From: Halichoerus grypus
Lineage: Eukaryota > Chordata > Mammalia > Carnivora > Phocidae
NCBI RefSeq assembly: GCF_964656455.1
Contig: NC_135715.1
Coordinates: 80,702,414-80,766,413 of the forward strand
Reading direction: 5' to 3'
DNA length: 64,000 nucleotides
How positions within the stretch are numbered: the first letter of the stretch is position 1; each line of letters starts with the position of its first letter. Positions 34,969 to 49,343 of the stretch are shown here, piece after piece. The notes under the pieces were generated by a model. It worked only from the letters and a program-made list of their open reading frames with translations. It did not search any database and had not been told where the DNA came from. Both the position numbers and the translations under genes were made by a program.

Positions 34969-36115
34969 AACTCGAAGAAACAACACGGTAGAGAAATCGT
35001 GCTTTAGCTACCATCCACGTCTCTGAGGGAGGAAGCACTTTCCAGGCTACCGTGGGTGAGAGCCTGGGGAACGGGTTCCTTACGTGAGACCGAGGGAGAA
35101 GAAGTCCGGGCCACAAGGCACCTCTCGACTCAGCTCTTGTTACCTGAAGCTAACGCTACTGCTCCATGTGTGCATAGGAATGCTAAGTGCTCCACACTGT
35201 TTTGGCAGAAAGAAGCCGGTCAAGAATCCCAGCTTCAGCTCATTCGCCTCTCCACAGGGTGGCAGGATTTTCAACTCTGCTTGAGTGCAAACCTGGGGAA
35301 TGAGTCCCAGCAGAATTCCGAGGCAGAAATAAGCATGGGCAGGAGGCAGCTATCGACTCAACTCTTGTTTCGGGAAACTAGATCGGCTCTCCCGTGTGTG
35401 CGTGTAGTCCTAAGTGCCATCCACCCAACGGAAAGGAACAAAAGTGCGGAGGACCCGTGCCTCAGCAAAGATCGCCCTTCCTGAGCGTGCACTTCATCTG
35501 TTGTGTGTTTTTGTGAAAGCATGAGAAATGGAACCTAAACGTAACTCGGAGTGAGAAGCAGGCCTGGAAGGAAGGCTGCTGTCGACTCCCCTCTTGTTTG
35601 AGGAGATTAGCACTGCTGTACCCTGTGTGCCTGGAAGCCTAGTTCCCAGGCTACTAACACCAAGAATCAATGCTATAGAGTTACTGCGCTTGAGTTAACA
35701 TTGCCGTTCCTGAAGCCAGAGGAATTTGACAGTGCTCGTGTCTGTCTGAGAGCCCGGGGAAAGGGTCCCATACGTGAAATGGAGTGAGAAACAGGCCGGA
35801 GCGGAAGGCAGTTCTCAACTCACCTCTTGTTTATGAGGCTAGTACCCTTGCCCCGGGTGTGCCTGCAGGGCTAAAGCCAACCACCTAACTCAAAGGAACA
35901 ACTCTGTAGAGATTTCCTGCTTCGGCTAAAGTAGCCATGCCGGAGGGTGGACGCATTTTGCTGTGTGCATGCGTGAGCGCACTGCAAGTGAGTCCAGACC
36001 CATTTTCCGTGTGGGACTCAGGCCCCGGCAGAAGGCAGAACATGACTCCCCACTTGTTTCCTGAGGCTAGCACTGCGGCCCCACTTTTGCATGGAAGTCT
36101 AATAGCAAGCGTTCT

Positions 36116-36813
36116 TTTTTTTAATTATTATTTAATGTTTTTATTGTTATGTTAATCCCCATACATTACATCATTAGTTTTAGATATAGTGTTCCATGGT
36201 TCATTGTTTGTGCATAACACCCAGTGCTCCATGCAGAACGTGCCCTGCTCAATACCCATCACCAGGCTAAGCCATCCTCCCAGCCCCCTCCCCTCTAGAA
36301 CCCTCAGTTTGTTTTTCAGAGTCCATCATCTCTCATGGTTCTTCTCCCCCTCCGATTTTCCCCCCTTCATTCTTCCCCTCCTGCTGCATTCTTCTTCTTC
36401 TTTTTTTCTTTCTTAACATATATTGCATTATTTGTTTCAGAGGTACAGATCTGAGATTCAACAGTCTTGCACAATTCACAGCGCTTACCAGAACACATAC
36501 CCTCCACAGTGTCCATCACCCAGTCACCCCATCCCTCCCACCCCACCCCCCACTCTAGCAACCCTCAGTTTGTTTCCTGAGATTAAGAATTCCTCATATC
36601 AGTGAGGTCATATGATACATGTCTTTCTCGGTTTGACTTATTTCGCTCAGCATGATACCCTCCAGTTCCATCCACGTCGTTGCAGATGGCAAGATCTCAT
36701 TCCTTTTGATGGCTGCATAATATTCCATTGTATATATATATACCCCCTCTTCTTTATCCATTCATCTGTTGGTGGACATGGCTCTTTCCACAGTTTGGCT
36801 ATTGTGGACATTC
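36116..36813 (-). mobile_element. LINE-1 3'-end fragment, unit 9
   Basis: Common haplotype with (TA)6. Target duplications 36102-36115 and 36814-36827. Confidence 0.95.
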
Positions 36814-38922
36814 ATAGCAAGCGTTCTAACTCGGAGAAACAACACTGAAGAGAAACCGTGCTTTAGCTACCGACGACCTCTATGTGGGAGGAAGCAGTTT
36901 AGGGTGTACGGTGGGTGAGAGCCTGGGGACGGGTTCCGTTTCGTGAAATCGAGGGAGAGACAGGCCGGAGAGAAGGCAGCTCTCAACTCAAACCATGGTT
37001 ATGGGGCTAGTACCGTTGCCCCGGGTGTGTGTGCAGGCTTCATGAAAACTGCCTAACTCGAAGGAAAAACTCGCTGGAGAATCCATGCTTCAGCTAAAAG
37101 AGCCGCTCCTGAGGGTGGAAGCATTTTGTTGTGTGCGTGCATGAGAGCACTGCAAGGGAGTCCAAAGCTTTTTGTGAATGAGCCTCAGGCCCCAGCAGAA
37201 GGCAGAACACGACTCCCCATGTATTTCATCACGCTAGCACGGCAGCCCCACTTTTGCATGGAAGTCTAACAGCTAGTGTTCTCACTCGAAGAAACAACAC
37301 TGTAGAGAAACCGTGCTTTAGCTACCGTCGACCTCTAGACGGAGGAAGCATTACACGGAGTACCGTGGCTGAGAGCCTGGGGAACGGGTTCCATACGTGA
37401 AACCAAGGGAGAAATAGGTCCGGGCACAAGGCACCTCTGGACTCAGCTCTTGCTACCTGAAGCTAAGACTACTGCTCCATGTGTGCTTGGAATGCTATGT
37501 GCTCGACCCTGACTGGGAAGAAACAAGCCTGTAAAGAATCCCAGCTGCAGCTCATTCGCCTACCAGGCTACTAACACCAAGAATCAATGCTGTAGCCTTA
37601 CTGCGCTTTAGCTACCATTGCCGTTCCTGAAGCCGCAGGAGTTGTATAGTGCTCGTGTATGAGAGACCGGGGAAAGGGTCCCATACGTGAAATGGAGTGA
37701 GAAACAGGCCGGTGCGGAAGGCAGCTCTCAACTCACCTCTTGTTTATGAGGCTAGTCCCCTTGCCCCGGGTGTGCCTGCAGGCCATAAGCCAACCACCTA
37801 ACTCAAAGGAACAACTCTGTAGGGAATTCCTGCTTCGGCTAAAAGAGCCATGCCTCAGGGTGGACGCATTGTGTGGTGTGCATGCGTGAGTGCACAGCAA
37901 GGGAGTCCAAAACCATTTTCCTTGTGAGACCCAGGCCCCGGAAGAAGCCAGAACACGACTCCCCACTTGCTCCATGAAACTACTACTGCGGCCCCACTTT
38001 TGAATGGAAGTCTAATAGCTAGCTTTCTAACTCGAACAAACAACACTGTAGACAAACCGTGCTTTAGCTACCGTCGACCTCTCTGTGGGCGAAGCAGTTT
38101 AGGGTGTACTGTGGCTGAGAGCCTGGGGACGGTTTCAATATCGTAATATCGGGGGAGAGACAGGCCGGTACAGAAGGCAGCTCTCAACCCACATCATGGT
38201 TATGGGGCTAGTACCGTTGCCCAGGGTAAACACAGCCACCTAACTCGAAGGAGAATCTCGGTTCAGAGCTTGTGCGTCAGGTCAAACAGCTGCTCCTGAG
38301 GGTGGCAGCATTTTGTTGTGTGCGTGCGTGAGAGCACTGCAAGGAAGTCCAAAGCTTTTTGCGAGCGAGACTCAGGCCCCAGCGAAAGGCAGAACACGAC
38401 TCCCCATGTGTTTCATCACGCTAGCACGGCAGCCCCACTTTTGCATGGAAGTCTAATAGCTAGCGTTCTAACTCGAAGAAACTACACAGCAGAGAAACCG
38501 TGCTTTAGCTACCGTCGACCTCTCTGTGGGCGAAGCAGTTTAGGGTGTACTGTGGCTGAGAGCCTGGGCACAGTTTCAATATCATAATATCGGGGAGAGG
38601 CAGGCCGGTACAGAAGGCAGCTCTCAACACACATCATGGTTATGGGGCTGCTACCGTTCGCCAGGGTGTGTGTGCAGGCTTCAACACAGCCACCTAACTC
38701 GAAGGAAAACTTGATTGAGAGCCTGTGCTTCAGGTAAAACAGGTGCTCCTGAGGGTGGCAGCATTTTGTTGTGTGCGTGCGTGAGAGTAGTGCAAGGGAG
38801 TCCAAAGCTTTTTGCGAGTGAGACTCAGGCCCCAGCAAAAGGCAGAACACGACTCCCCATGTGTTTGACCAAGCTAGCACGGCAGCCCCACATTTGCATG
38901 GCAGTCTAATAGCTAGCGTTCT

Positions 38923-39376
38923 AACTCGAAGAAACAACACTGTAGAGAAACCGTGCTTTAGCTACCGTCGACCTCTCTGTGGGCGGAGCAGTTTAGGGTG
39001 TACTGTGGCTGAGAGCCTGGGGACGGTTTCAATATCGTAATATCGGGGAGAGACAGGCCGGTACAGAAGGCAGCTCTTAACTCACATCCTGGTTATGGGG
39101 CTAGTACCATTCGAGAGGGTGTGTGTGCCGCCTTAAACACAGCCACCTAACTCGAAGGAAAAACTCGGTTGAGAGCCTGTGCTGCAGGTAAAACAGCTGC
39201 TCCTGAGGGTGGCAGCATTTTGTGGTGTGCGTGCGTGAGAGCACTGCAAGGGAGTCCAAAGCTTTTTGCGAGTGAGACTCAGGCCCCTGCGAAAGGCAGA
39301 ACACGACTCCCCATGTGTTTGACCAAGCTAGCACGGCAGCCCCACATTTGCATGGCAGTCTAATAGCTAGCGTTCT
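38923..39376 (+). repeat. 454-bp AB block, unit 9 (single)
   Basis: Common sequence. Confidence 0.92.
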
Positions 39377-40523
39377 AACTCGAAGAAACAACACGGTAGA
39401 GAAATCGTGCTTTAGCTACCATCCACGTCTCTGAGGGAGGAAGCACTTTCCAGGCTACCGTGGGTGAGAGCCTGGGGAACGGGTTCCTTACGTGAGACCG
39501 AGGGAGAAGAAGTCCGGGCCACAAGGCACCTCTCGACTCAGCTCTTGTTACCTGAAGCTAACGCTACTGCTCCATGTGTGCATAGGAATGCTAAGTGCTC
39601 CACACTGTTTTGGCAGAAAGAAGCCGGTCAAGAATCCCAGCTTCAGCTCATTCGCCTCTCCACAGGGTGGCAGGATTTTCAACTCTGCTTGAGTGCAAAC
39701 CTGGGGAATGAGTCCCAGCAGAATTCCGAGGCAGAAATAAGCATGGGCAGGAGGCAGCTATCGACTCAACTCTTGTTTCGGGAAACTAGATCGGCTCTCC
39801 CGTGTGTGCGTGTAGTCCTAAGTGCCATCCACCCAACGGAAAGGAACAAAAGTGCGGAGGACCCGTGCCTCAGCAAAGATCGCCCTTCCTGAGCGTGCAC
39901 TTCATCTGTTGTGTGTTTTTGTGAAAGCATGAGAAATGGAACCTAAACGTAACTCGGAGTGAGAAGCAGGCCTGGAAGGAAGGCTGCTGTCGACTCCCCT
40001 CTTGTTTGAGGAGATTAGCACTGCTGTACCCTGTGTGCCTGGAAGCCTAGTTCCCAGGCTACTAACACCAAGAATCAATGCTATAGAGTTACTGCGCTTG
40101 AGTTAACATTGCCGTTCCTGAAGCCAGAGGAATTTGACAGTGCTCGTGTCTGTCTGAGAGCCCGGGGAAAGGGTCCCATACGTGAAATGGAGTGAGAAAC
40201 AGGCCGGAGCGGAAGGCAGTTCTCAACTCACCTCTTGTTTATGAGGCTAGTACCCTTGCCCCGGGTGTGCCTGCAGGGCTAAAGCCAACCACCTAACTCA
40301 AAGGAACAACTCTGTAGAGATTTCCTGCTTCGGCTAAAGTAGCCATGCCGGAGGGTGGACGCATTTTGCTGTGTGCATGCGTGAGCGCACTGCAAGTGAG
40401 TCCAGACCCATTTTCCGTGTGGGACTCAGGCCCCGGCAGAAGGCAGAACATGACTCCCCACTTGTTTCCTGAGGCTAGCACTGCGGCCCCACTTTTGCAT
40501 GGAAGTCTAATAGCAAGCGTTCT

Positions 40524-41223
40524 TTTTTTTAATTATTATTTAATGTTTTTATTGTTATGTTAATCCCCATACATTACATCATTAGTTTTAGATATAGTGT
40601 TCCATGGTTCATTGTTTGTGCATAACACCCAGTGCTCCATGCAGAACGTGCCCTGCTCAATACCCATCACCAGGCTAAGCCATCCTCCCAGCCCCCTCCC
40701 CTCTAGAACCCTCAGTTTGTTTTTCAGAGTCCATCATCTCTCATGGTTCTTCTCCCCCTCCGATTTTCCCCCCTTCATTCTTCCCCTCCTGCTGCATTCT
40801 TCTTCTTCTTTTTTTCTTTCTTAACATATATTGCATTATTTGTTTCAGAGGTACAGATCTGAGATTCAACAGTCTTGCACAATTCAAAGCGCTTACCAGA
40901 ACACATACCCTCCACAGTGTCCATCACCCAGTCACCCCATCCCTCCCACCCCACCCCCCACTCTAGCAACCCTCAGTTTGTTTCCTGAGATTAAGAATTC
41001 CTCATATCAGTGAGGTCATATGATACATGTCTTTCTCGGTTTGACTTATTTCGCTCAGCATGATACCCTCCAGTTCCATCCACGTCGTTGCAGATGGCAA
41101 GATCTCATTCCTTTTGATGGCTGCATAATATTCCATTGTATATATATATATACCCCCTCTTCTTTATCCATTCATCTGTTGGTGGACATGGCTCTTTCCA
41201 CAGTTTGGCTATTGTGGACATTC
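40524..41223 (-). mobile_element. LINE-1 3'-end fragment, unit 10
   Basis: Common haplotype with one private base near 40887. Target duplications 40510-40523 and 41224-41237. Confidence 0.95.
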
Positions 41224-43332
41224 ATAGCAAGCGTTCTAACTCGGAGAAACAACACTGAAGAGAAACCGTGCTTTAGCTACCGACGACCTCTATGTGGGAG
41301 GAAGCAGTTTAGGGTGTACGGTGGGTGAGAGCCTGGGGACGGGTTCCGTTTCGTGAAATCGAGGGAGAGACAGGCCGGAGAGAAGGCAGCTCTCAACTCA
41401 AACCATGGTTATGGGGCTAGTACCGTTGCCCCGGGTGTGTGTGCAGGCTTCATGAAAACTGCCTAACTCGAAGGAAAAACTCGCTGGAGAATCCATGCTT
41501 CAGCTAAAAGAGCCGCTCCTGAGGGTGGAAGCATTTTGTTGTGTGCGTGCATGAGAGCACTGCAAGGGAGTCCAAAGCTTTTTGTGAATGAGCCTCAGGC
41601 CCCAGCAGAAGGCAGAACACGACTCCCCATGTATTTCATCACGCTAGCACGGCAGCCCCACTTTTGCATGGAAGTCTAACAGCTAGTGTTCTCACTCGAA
41701 GAAACAACACTGTAGAGAAACCGTGCTTTAGCTACCGTCGACCTCTAGACGGAGGAAGCATTACACGGAGTACCGTGGCTGAGAGCCTGGGGAACGGGTT
41801 CCATACGTGAAACCAAGGGAGAAATAGGTCCGGGCACAAGGCACCTCTGGACTCAGCTCTTGCTACCTGAAGCTAAGACTACTGCTCCATGTGTGCTTGG
41901 AATGCTATGTGCTCGACCCTGACTGGGAAGAAACAAGCCTGTAAAGAATCCCAGCTGCAGCTCATTCGCCTACCAGGCTACTAACACCAAGAATCAATGC
42001 TGTAGCCTTACTGCGCTTTAGCTACCATTGCCGTTCCTGAAGCCGCAGGAGTTGTATAGTGCTCGTGTATGAGAGACCGGGGAAAGGGTCCCATACGTGA
42101 AATGGAGTGAGAAACAGGCCGGTGCGGAAGGCAGCTCTCAACTCACCTCTTGTTTATGAGGCTAGTCCCCTTGCCCCGGGTGTGCCTGCAGGCCATAAGC
42201 CAACCACCTAACTCAAAGGAACAACTCTGTAGGGAATTCCTGCTTCGGCTAAAAGAGCCATGCCTCAGGGTGGACGCATTGTGTGGTGTGCATGCGTGAG
42301 TGCACAGCAAGTGAGTCCAAAACCATTTTCCTTGTGAGACCCAGGCCCCGGAAGAAGCCAGAACACGACTCCCCACTTGCTCCATGAAACTACTACTGCG
42401 GCCCCACTTTTGAATGGAAGTCTAATAGCTAGCTTTCTAACTCGAACAAACAACACTGTAGACAAACCGTGCTTTAGCTACCGTCGACCTCTCTGTGGGC
42501 GAAGCAGTTTAGGGTGTACTGTGGCTGAGAGCCTGGGGACGGTTTCAATATCGTAATATCGGGGGAGAGACAGGCCGGTACAGAAGGCAGCTCTCAACCC
42601 ACATCATGGTTATGGGGCTAGTACCGTTGCCCAGGGTAAACACAGCCACCTAACTCGAAGGAGAATCTCGGTTCAGAGCTTGTGCGTCAGGTCAAACAGC
42701 TGCTCCTGAGGGTGGCAGCATTTTGTTGTGTGCGTGCGTGAGAGCACTGCAAGGAAGTCCAAAGCTTTTTGCGAGCGAGACTCAGGCCCCAGCGAAAGGC
42801 AGAACACGACTCCCCATGTGTTTCATCACGCTAGCACGGCAGCCCCACTTTTGCATGGAAGTCTAATAGCTAGCGTTCTAACTCGAAGAAACTACACAGC
42901 AGAGAAACCGTGCTTTAGCTACCGTCGACCTCTCTGTGGGCGAAGCAGTTTAGGGTGTACTGTGGCTGAGAGCCTGGGCACAGTTTCAATATCATAATAT
43001 CGGGGAGAGGCAGGCCGGTACAGAAGGCAGCTCTCAACACACATCATGGTTATGGGGCTGCTACCGTTCGCCAGGGTGTGTGTGCAGGCTTCAACACAGC
43101 CACCTAACTCGAAGGAAAACTTGATTGAGAGCCTGTGCTTCAGGTAAAACAGGTGCTCCTGAGGGTGGCAGCATTTTGTTGTGTGCGTGCGTGAGAGTAG
43201 TGCAAGGGAGTCCAAAGCTTTTTGCGAGTGAGACTCAGGCCCCAGCAAAAGGCAGAACACGACTCCCCATGTGTTTGACCAAGCTAGCACGGCAGCCCCA
43301 CATTTGCATGGCAGTCTAATAGCTAGCGTTCT

Positions 43333-43786
43333 AACTCGAAGAAACAACACTGTAGAGAAACCGTGCTTTAGCTACCGTCGACCTCTCTGTGGGCGGAGCA
43401 GTTTAGGGTGTACTGTGGCTGAGAGCCTGGGGACGGTTTCAATATCGTAATATCGGGGAGAGACAGGCCGGTACAGAAGGCAGCTCTTAACTCACATCCT
43501 GGTTATGGGGCTAGTACCATTCGAGAGGGTGTGTGTGCCGCCTTAAACACAGCCACCTAACTCGAAGGAAAAACTCGGTTGAGAGCCTGTGCTGCAGGTA
43601 AAACAGCTGCTCCTGAGGGTGGCAGCATTTTGTGGTGTGCGTGCGTGAGAGCACTGCAAGGGAGTCCAAAGCTTTTTGCGAGTGAGACTCAGGCCCCTGC
43701 GAAAGGCAGAACACGACTCCCCATGTGTTTGACCAAGCTAGCACGGCAGCCCCACATTTGCATGGCAGTCTAATAGCTAGCGTTCT
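43333..43786 (+). repeat. 454-bp AB block, unit 10 (single)
   Basis: Common sequence. Confidence 0.92.
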
Positions 43787-44933
43787 AACTCGAAGAAACA
43801 ACACGGTAGAGAAATCGTGCTTTAGCTACCATCCACGTCTCTGAGGGAGGAAGCACTTTCCAGGCTACCGTGGGTGAGAGCCTGGGGAACGGGTTCCTTA
43901 CGTGAGACCGAGGGAGAAGAAGTCCGGGCCACAAGGCACCTCTCGACTCAGCTCTTGTTACCTGAAGCTAACGCTACTGCTCCATGTGTGCATAGGAATG
44001 CTAAGTGCTCCACACTGTTTTGGCAGAAAGAAGCCGGTCAAGAATCCCAGCTTCAGCTCATTCGCCTCTCCACAGGGTGGCAGGATTTTCAACTCTGCTT
44101 GAGTGCAAACCTGGGGAATGAGTCCCAGCAGAATTCCGAGGCAGAAATAAGCATGGGCAGGAGGCAGCTATCGACTCAACTCTTGTTTCGGGAAACTAGA
44201 TCGGCTCTCCCGTGTGTGCGTGTAGTCCTAAGTGCCATCCACCCAACGGAAAGGAACAAAAGTGCGGAGGACCCGTGCCTCAGCAAAGATCGTCCTTCCT
44301 GAGCGTGCACTTCATCTGTTGTGTGTTTTTGTGAAAGCATGAGAAATGGAACCTAAACGTAACTCGGAGTGAGAAGCAGGCCTGGAAGGAAGGCTGCTGT
44401 CGACTCCCCTCTTGTTTGAGGAGATTAGCACTGCTGTACCCTGTGTGCCTGGAAGCCTAGTTCCCAGGCTACTAACACCAAGAATCAATGCTATAGAGTT
44501 ACTGCGCTTGAGTTAACATTGCCGTTCCTGAAGCCAGAGGAATTTGACAGTGCTCGTGTCTGTCTGAGAGCCCGGGGAAAGGGTCCCATACGTGAAATGG
44601 AGTGAGAAACAGGCCGGAGCGGAAGGCAGTTCTCAACTCACCTCTTGTTTATGAGGCTAGTACCCTTGCCCCGGGTGTGCCTGCAGGGCTAAAGCCAACC
44701 ACCTAACTCAAAGGAACAACTCTGTAGAGATTTCCTGCTTCGGCTAAAGTAGCCATGCCGGAGGGTGGACGCATTTTGCTGTGTGCATGCGTGAGCGCAC
44801 TGCAAGTGAGTCCAGACCCATTTTCCGTGTGGGACTCAGGCCCCGGCAGAAGGCAGAACATGACTCCCCACTTGTTTCCTGAGGCTAGCACTGCGGCCCC
44901 ACTTTTGCATGGAAGTCTAATAGCAAGCGTTCT

Positions 44934-45633
44934 TTTTTTTAATTATTATTTAATGTTTTTATTGTTATGTTAATCCCCATACATTACATCATTAGTTTTA
45001 GATATAGTGTTCCATGGTTCATTGTTTGTGCATAACACCCAGTGCTCCATGCAGAACGTGCCCTGCTCAATACCCATCACCAGGCTAAGCCATCCTCCCA
45101 GCCCCCTCCCCTCTAGAACCCTCAGTTTGTTTTTCAGAGTCCATCATCTCTCATGGTTCTTCTCCCCCTCCGATTTTCCCCCCTTCATTCTTCCCCTCCT
45201 GCTGCATTCTTCTTCTTCTTTTTTTCTTTCTTAACATATATTGCATTATTTGTTTCAGAGGTACAGATCTGAGATTCAACAGTCTTGCACAATTCACAGC
45301 GCTTACCAGAACACATACCCTCCACAGTGTCCATCACCCAGTCACCCCATCCCTCCCACCCCACCCCCCACTCTAGCAACCCTCAGTTTGTTTCCTGAGA
45401 TTAAGAATTCCTCATATCAGTGAGGTCATATGATACATGTCTTTCTCGGTTTGACTTATTTCGCTCAGCATGATACCCTCCAGTTCCATCCACGTCGTTG
45501 CAGATGGCAAGATCTCATTCCTTTTGATGGCTGCATAATATTCCATTGTATATATATATATACCCCCTCTTCTTTATCCATTCATCTGTTGGTGGACATG
45601 GCTCTTTCCACAGTTTGGCTATTGTGGACATTC
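44934..45633 (-). mobile_element. LINE-1 3'-end fragment, unit 11
   Basis: Common haplotype, (TA)7. Target duplications 44920-44933 and 45634-45647. Confidence 0.95.
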
Positions 45634-47742
45634 ATAGCAAGCGTTCTAACTCGGAGAAACAACACTGAAGAGAAACCGTGCTTTAGCTACCGACGACCTC
45701 TATGTGGGAGGAAGCAGTTTAGGGTGTACGGTGGGTGAGAGCCTGGGGACGGGTTCCGTTTCGTGAAATCGAGGGAGAGACAGGCCGGAGAGAAGGCAGC
45801 TCTCAACTCAAACCATGGTTATGGGGCTAGTACCGTTGCCCCGGGTGTGTGTGCAGGCTTCATGAAAACTGCTTAACTCGAAGGAAAAACTCGCTGGAGA
45901 ATCCATGCTTCAGCTAAAAGAGCCGCTCCTGAGGGTGGAAGCATTTTGTTGTGTGCGTGCATGAGAGCACTGCAAGGGAGTCCAAAGCTTTTTGTGAATG
46001 AGCCTCAGGCCCCAGCAGAAGGCAGAACACGACTCCCCATGTATTTCATCACGCTAGCACGGCAGCCCCACTTTTGCATGGAAGTCTAACAGCTAGTGTT
46101 CTCACTCGAAGAAACAACACTGTAGAGAAACCGTGCTTTAGCTACCGTCGACCTCTAGACGGAGGAAGCATTACACGGAGTACCGTGGCTGAGAGCCTGG
46201 GGAACGGGTTCCATACGTGAAACCAAGGGAGAAATAGGTCCGGGCAGAAGGCACCTCTGGACTCAGCTCTTGCTACCTGAAGCTAAGACTACTGCTCCAT
46301 GTGTGCTTGGAATGCTATGTGCTCGACCCTGACTGGGAAGAAACAAGCCTGTAAAGAATCCCAGCTGCAGCTCATTCGCCTACCAGGCTACTAACACCAA
46401 GAATCAATGCTGTAGCCTTACTGCGCTTTAGCTACCATTGCCGTTCCTGAAGCCGCAGGAGTTGTATAGTGCTCGTGTATGAGAGACCGGGGAAAGGGTC
46501 CCATACGTGAAATGGAGTGAGAAACAGGCCGGTGCGGAAGGCAGCTCTCAACTCACCTCTTGTTTATGAGGCTAGTCCCCTTGCCCCGGGTGTGCCTGCA
46601 GGCCATAAGCCAACCACCTAACTCAAAGGAACAACTCTGTAGGGAATTCCTGCTTCGGCTAAAAGAGCCATGCCTCAGGGTGGACGCATTGTGTGGTGTG
46701 CATGCGTGAGTGCACAGCAAGGGAGTCCAAAACCATTTTCCTTGTGAGACCCAGGCCCCGGAAGAAGCCAGAACACGACTCCCCACTTGCTCCATGAAAC
46801 TACTACTGCGGCCCCACTTTTGAATGGAAGTCTAATAGCTAGCTTTCTAACTCGAACAAACAACACTGTAGACAAACCGTGCTTTAGCTACCGTCGACCT
46901 CTCTGTGGGCGAAGCAGTTTAGGGTGTACTGTGGCTGAGAGCCTGGGGACGGTTTCAATATCGTAATATCGGGGGAGAGACAGGCCGGTACAGAAGGCAG
47001 CTCTCAACCCACATCATGGTTATGGGGCTAGTACCGTTGCCCAGGGTAAACACAGCCACCTAACTCGAAGGAGAATCTCGGTTCAGAGCTTGTGCGTCAG
47101 GTCAAACAGCTGCTCCTGAGGGTGGCAGCATTTTGTTGTGTGCGTGCGTGAGAGCACTGCAAGGAAGTCCAAAGCTTTTTGCGAGCGAGACTCAGGCCCC
47201 AGCGAAAGGCAGAACACGACTCCCCATGTGTTTCATCACGCTAGCACGGCAGCCCCACTTTTGCATGGAAGTCTAATAGCTAGCGTTCTAACTCGAAGAA
47301 ACTACACAGCAGAGAAACCGTGCTTTAGCTACCGTCGACCTCTCTGTGGGCGAAGCAGTTTAGGGTGTACTGTGGCTGAGAGCCTGGGCACAGTTTCAAT
47401 ATCATAATATCGGGGAGAGGCAGGCCGGTACAGAAGGCAGCTCTCAACACACATCATGGTTATGGGGCTGCTACCGTTCGCCAGGGTGTGTGTGCAGGCT
47501 TCAACACAGCCACCTAACTCGAAGGAAAACTTGATTGAGAGCCTGTGCTTCAGGTAAAACAGGTGCTCCTGAGGGTGGCAGCATTTTGTTGTGTGCGTGC
47601 GTGAGAGTAGTGCAAGGGAGTCCAAAGCTTTTTGCGAGTGAGACTCAGGCCCCAGCAAAAGGCAGAACACGACTCCCCATGTGTTTGACCAAGCTAGCAC
47701 GGCAGCCCCACATTTGCATGGCAGTCTAATAGCTAGCGTTCT

Positions 47743-48196
47743 AACTCGAAGAAACAACACTGTAGAGAAACCGTGCTTTAGCTACCGTCGACCTCTCTGT
47801 GGGCGGAGCAGTTTAGGGTGTACTGTGGCTGAGAGCCTGGGGACGGTTTCAATATCGTAATATCGGGGAGAGACAGGCCGGTACAGAAGGCAGCTCTTAA
47901 CTCACATCCTGGTTATGGGGCTAGTACCATTCGAGAGGGTGTGTGTGCCGCCTTAAACACAGCCACCTAACTCGAAGGAAAAACTCGGTTGAGAGCCTGT
48001 GCTGCAGGTAAAACAGCTGCTCCTGAGGGTGGCAGCATTTTGTGGTGTGCGTGCGTGAGAGCACTGCAAGGGAGTCCAAAGCTTTTTGCGAGTGAGACTC
48101 AGGCCCCTGCGAAAGGCAGAACACGACTCCCCATGTGTTTGACCAAGCTAGCACGGCAGCCCCACATTTGCATGGCAGTCTAATAGCTAGCGTTCT
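47743..48196 (+). repeat. 454-bp AB block, unit 11 (single)
   Basis: Common sequence. Confidence 0.92.
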
Positions 48197-49343
48197 AACT
48201 CGAAGAAACAACACGGTAGAGAAATCGTGCTTTAGCTACCATCCACGTCTCTGAGGGAGGAAGCACTTTCCAGGCTACCGTGGGTGAGAGCCTGGGGAAC
48301 GGGTTCCTTACGTGAGACCGAGGGAGAAGAAGTCCGGGCCACAAGGCACCTCTCGACTCAGCTCTTGTTACCTGAAGCTAACGCTACTGCTCCATGTGTG
48401 CATAGGAATGCTAAGTGCTCCACACTGTTTTGGCAGAAAGAAGCCGGTCAAGAATCCCAGCTTCAGCTCATTCGCCTCTCCACAGGGTGGCAGGATTTTC
48501 AACTCTGCTTGAGTGCAAACCTGGGGAATGAGTCCCAGCAGAATTCCGAGGCAGAAATAAGCATGGGCAGGAGGCAGCTATCGACTCAACTCTTGTTTCG
48601 GGAAACTAGATCGGCTCTCCCGTGTGTGCGTGTAGTCCTAAGTGCCATCCACCCAACGGAAAGGAACAAAAGTGCGGAGGACCCGTGCCTCAGCAAAGAT
48701 CGCCCTTCCTGAGCGTGCACTTCATCTGTTGTGTGTTTTTGTGAAAGCATGAGAAATGGAACCTAAACGTAACTCGGAGTGAGAAGCAGGCCTGGAAGGA
48801 AGGCTGCTGTCGACTCCCCTCTTGTTTGAGGAGATTAGCACTGCTGTACCCTGTGTGCCTGGAAGCCTAGTTCCCAGGCTACTAACACCAAGAATCAATG
48901 CTATAGAGTTACTGCGCTTGAGTTAACATTGCCGTTCCTGAAGCCAGAGGAATTTGACAGTGCTCGTGTCTGTCTGAGAGCCCGGGGAAAGGGTCCCATA
49001 CGTGAAATGGAGTGAGAAACAGGCCGGAGCGGAAGGCAGTTCTCAACTCACCTCTTGTTTATGAGGCTAGTACCCTTGCCCCGGGTGTGCCTGCAGGGCT
49101 AAAGCCAACCACCTAACTCAAAGGAACAACTCTGTAGAGATTTCCTGCTTCGGCTAAAGTAGCCATGCCGGAGGGTGGACGCATTTTGCTGTGTGCATGC
49201 GTGAGCGCACTGCAAGTGAGTCCAGACCCATTTTCCGTGTGGGACTCAGGCCCCGGCAGAAGGCAGAACATGACTCCCCACTTGTTTCCTGAGGCTAGCA
49301 CTGCGGCCCCACTTTTGCATGGAAGTCTAATAGCAAGCGTTCT

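Larger units (their letters stand above)
31706..36115 (+). repeat. Higher-order unit 8 (4410 bp)
   Basis: LINE-1 31706-32405, cassette 1 32420-33620, cassette 2 33621-36115. One 454-bp block. From here the LINE-1 reverts to the haplotype of units 1-3 and m13 has the G allele of 'aacgctact'. Three differences appear private: 'gatgcatg' near 32206, 'taggggg' near 34590 and 'agcacagcag' near 34926. Confidence 0.95.
36116..40523 (+). repeat. Higher-order unit 9 (4408 bp)
   Basis: LINE-1 36116-36813, cassette 1 36828-38028, cassette 2 38029-40523. It has the short (TA)6 tract, as in units 3 and 14. It is otherwise the common sequence of the right-hand half of the array. Confidence 0.95.
40524..44933 (+). 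repeat. Higher-order unit 10 (4410 bp)
   Basis: LINE-1 40524-41223, cassette 1 41238-42438, cassette 2 42439-44933. The m6 'gcaagtgag' variant (T at 42312) reappears here, four units away from units 5 and 6. A T in 'gatcgtcctt' near 44293 (m14) is shared only with unit 14. The LINE-1 has a private A near 40887 ('attcaaagcg'). Confidence 0.95.
44934..49343 (+). repeat. Higher-order unit 11 (4410 bp)
   Basis: LINE-1 44934-45633, cassette 1 45648-46848, cassette 2 46849-49343. In m3 it has 'ggcagaagg' (G at 46247), as in units 6 and 12. A T at the m1/m2 junction ('tgcttaact', near 45873) is private. Confidence 0.95.
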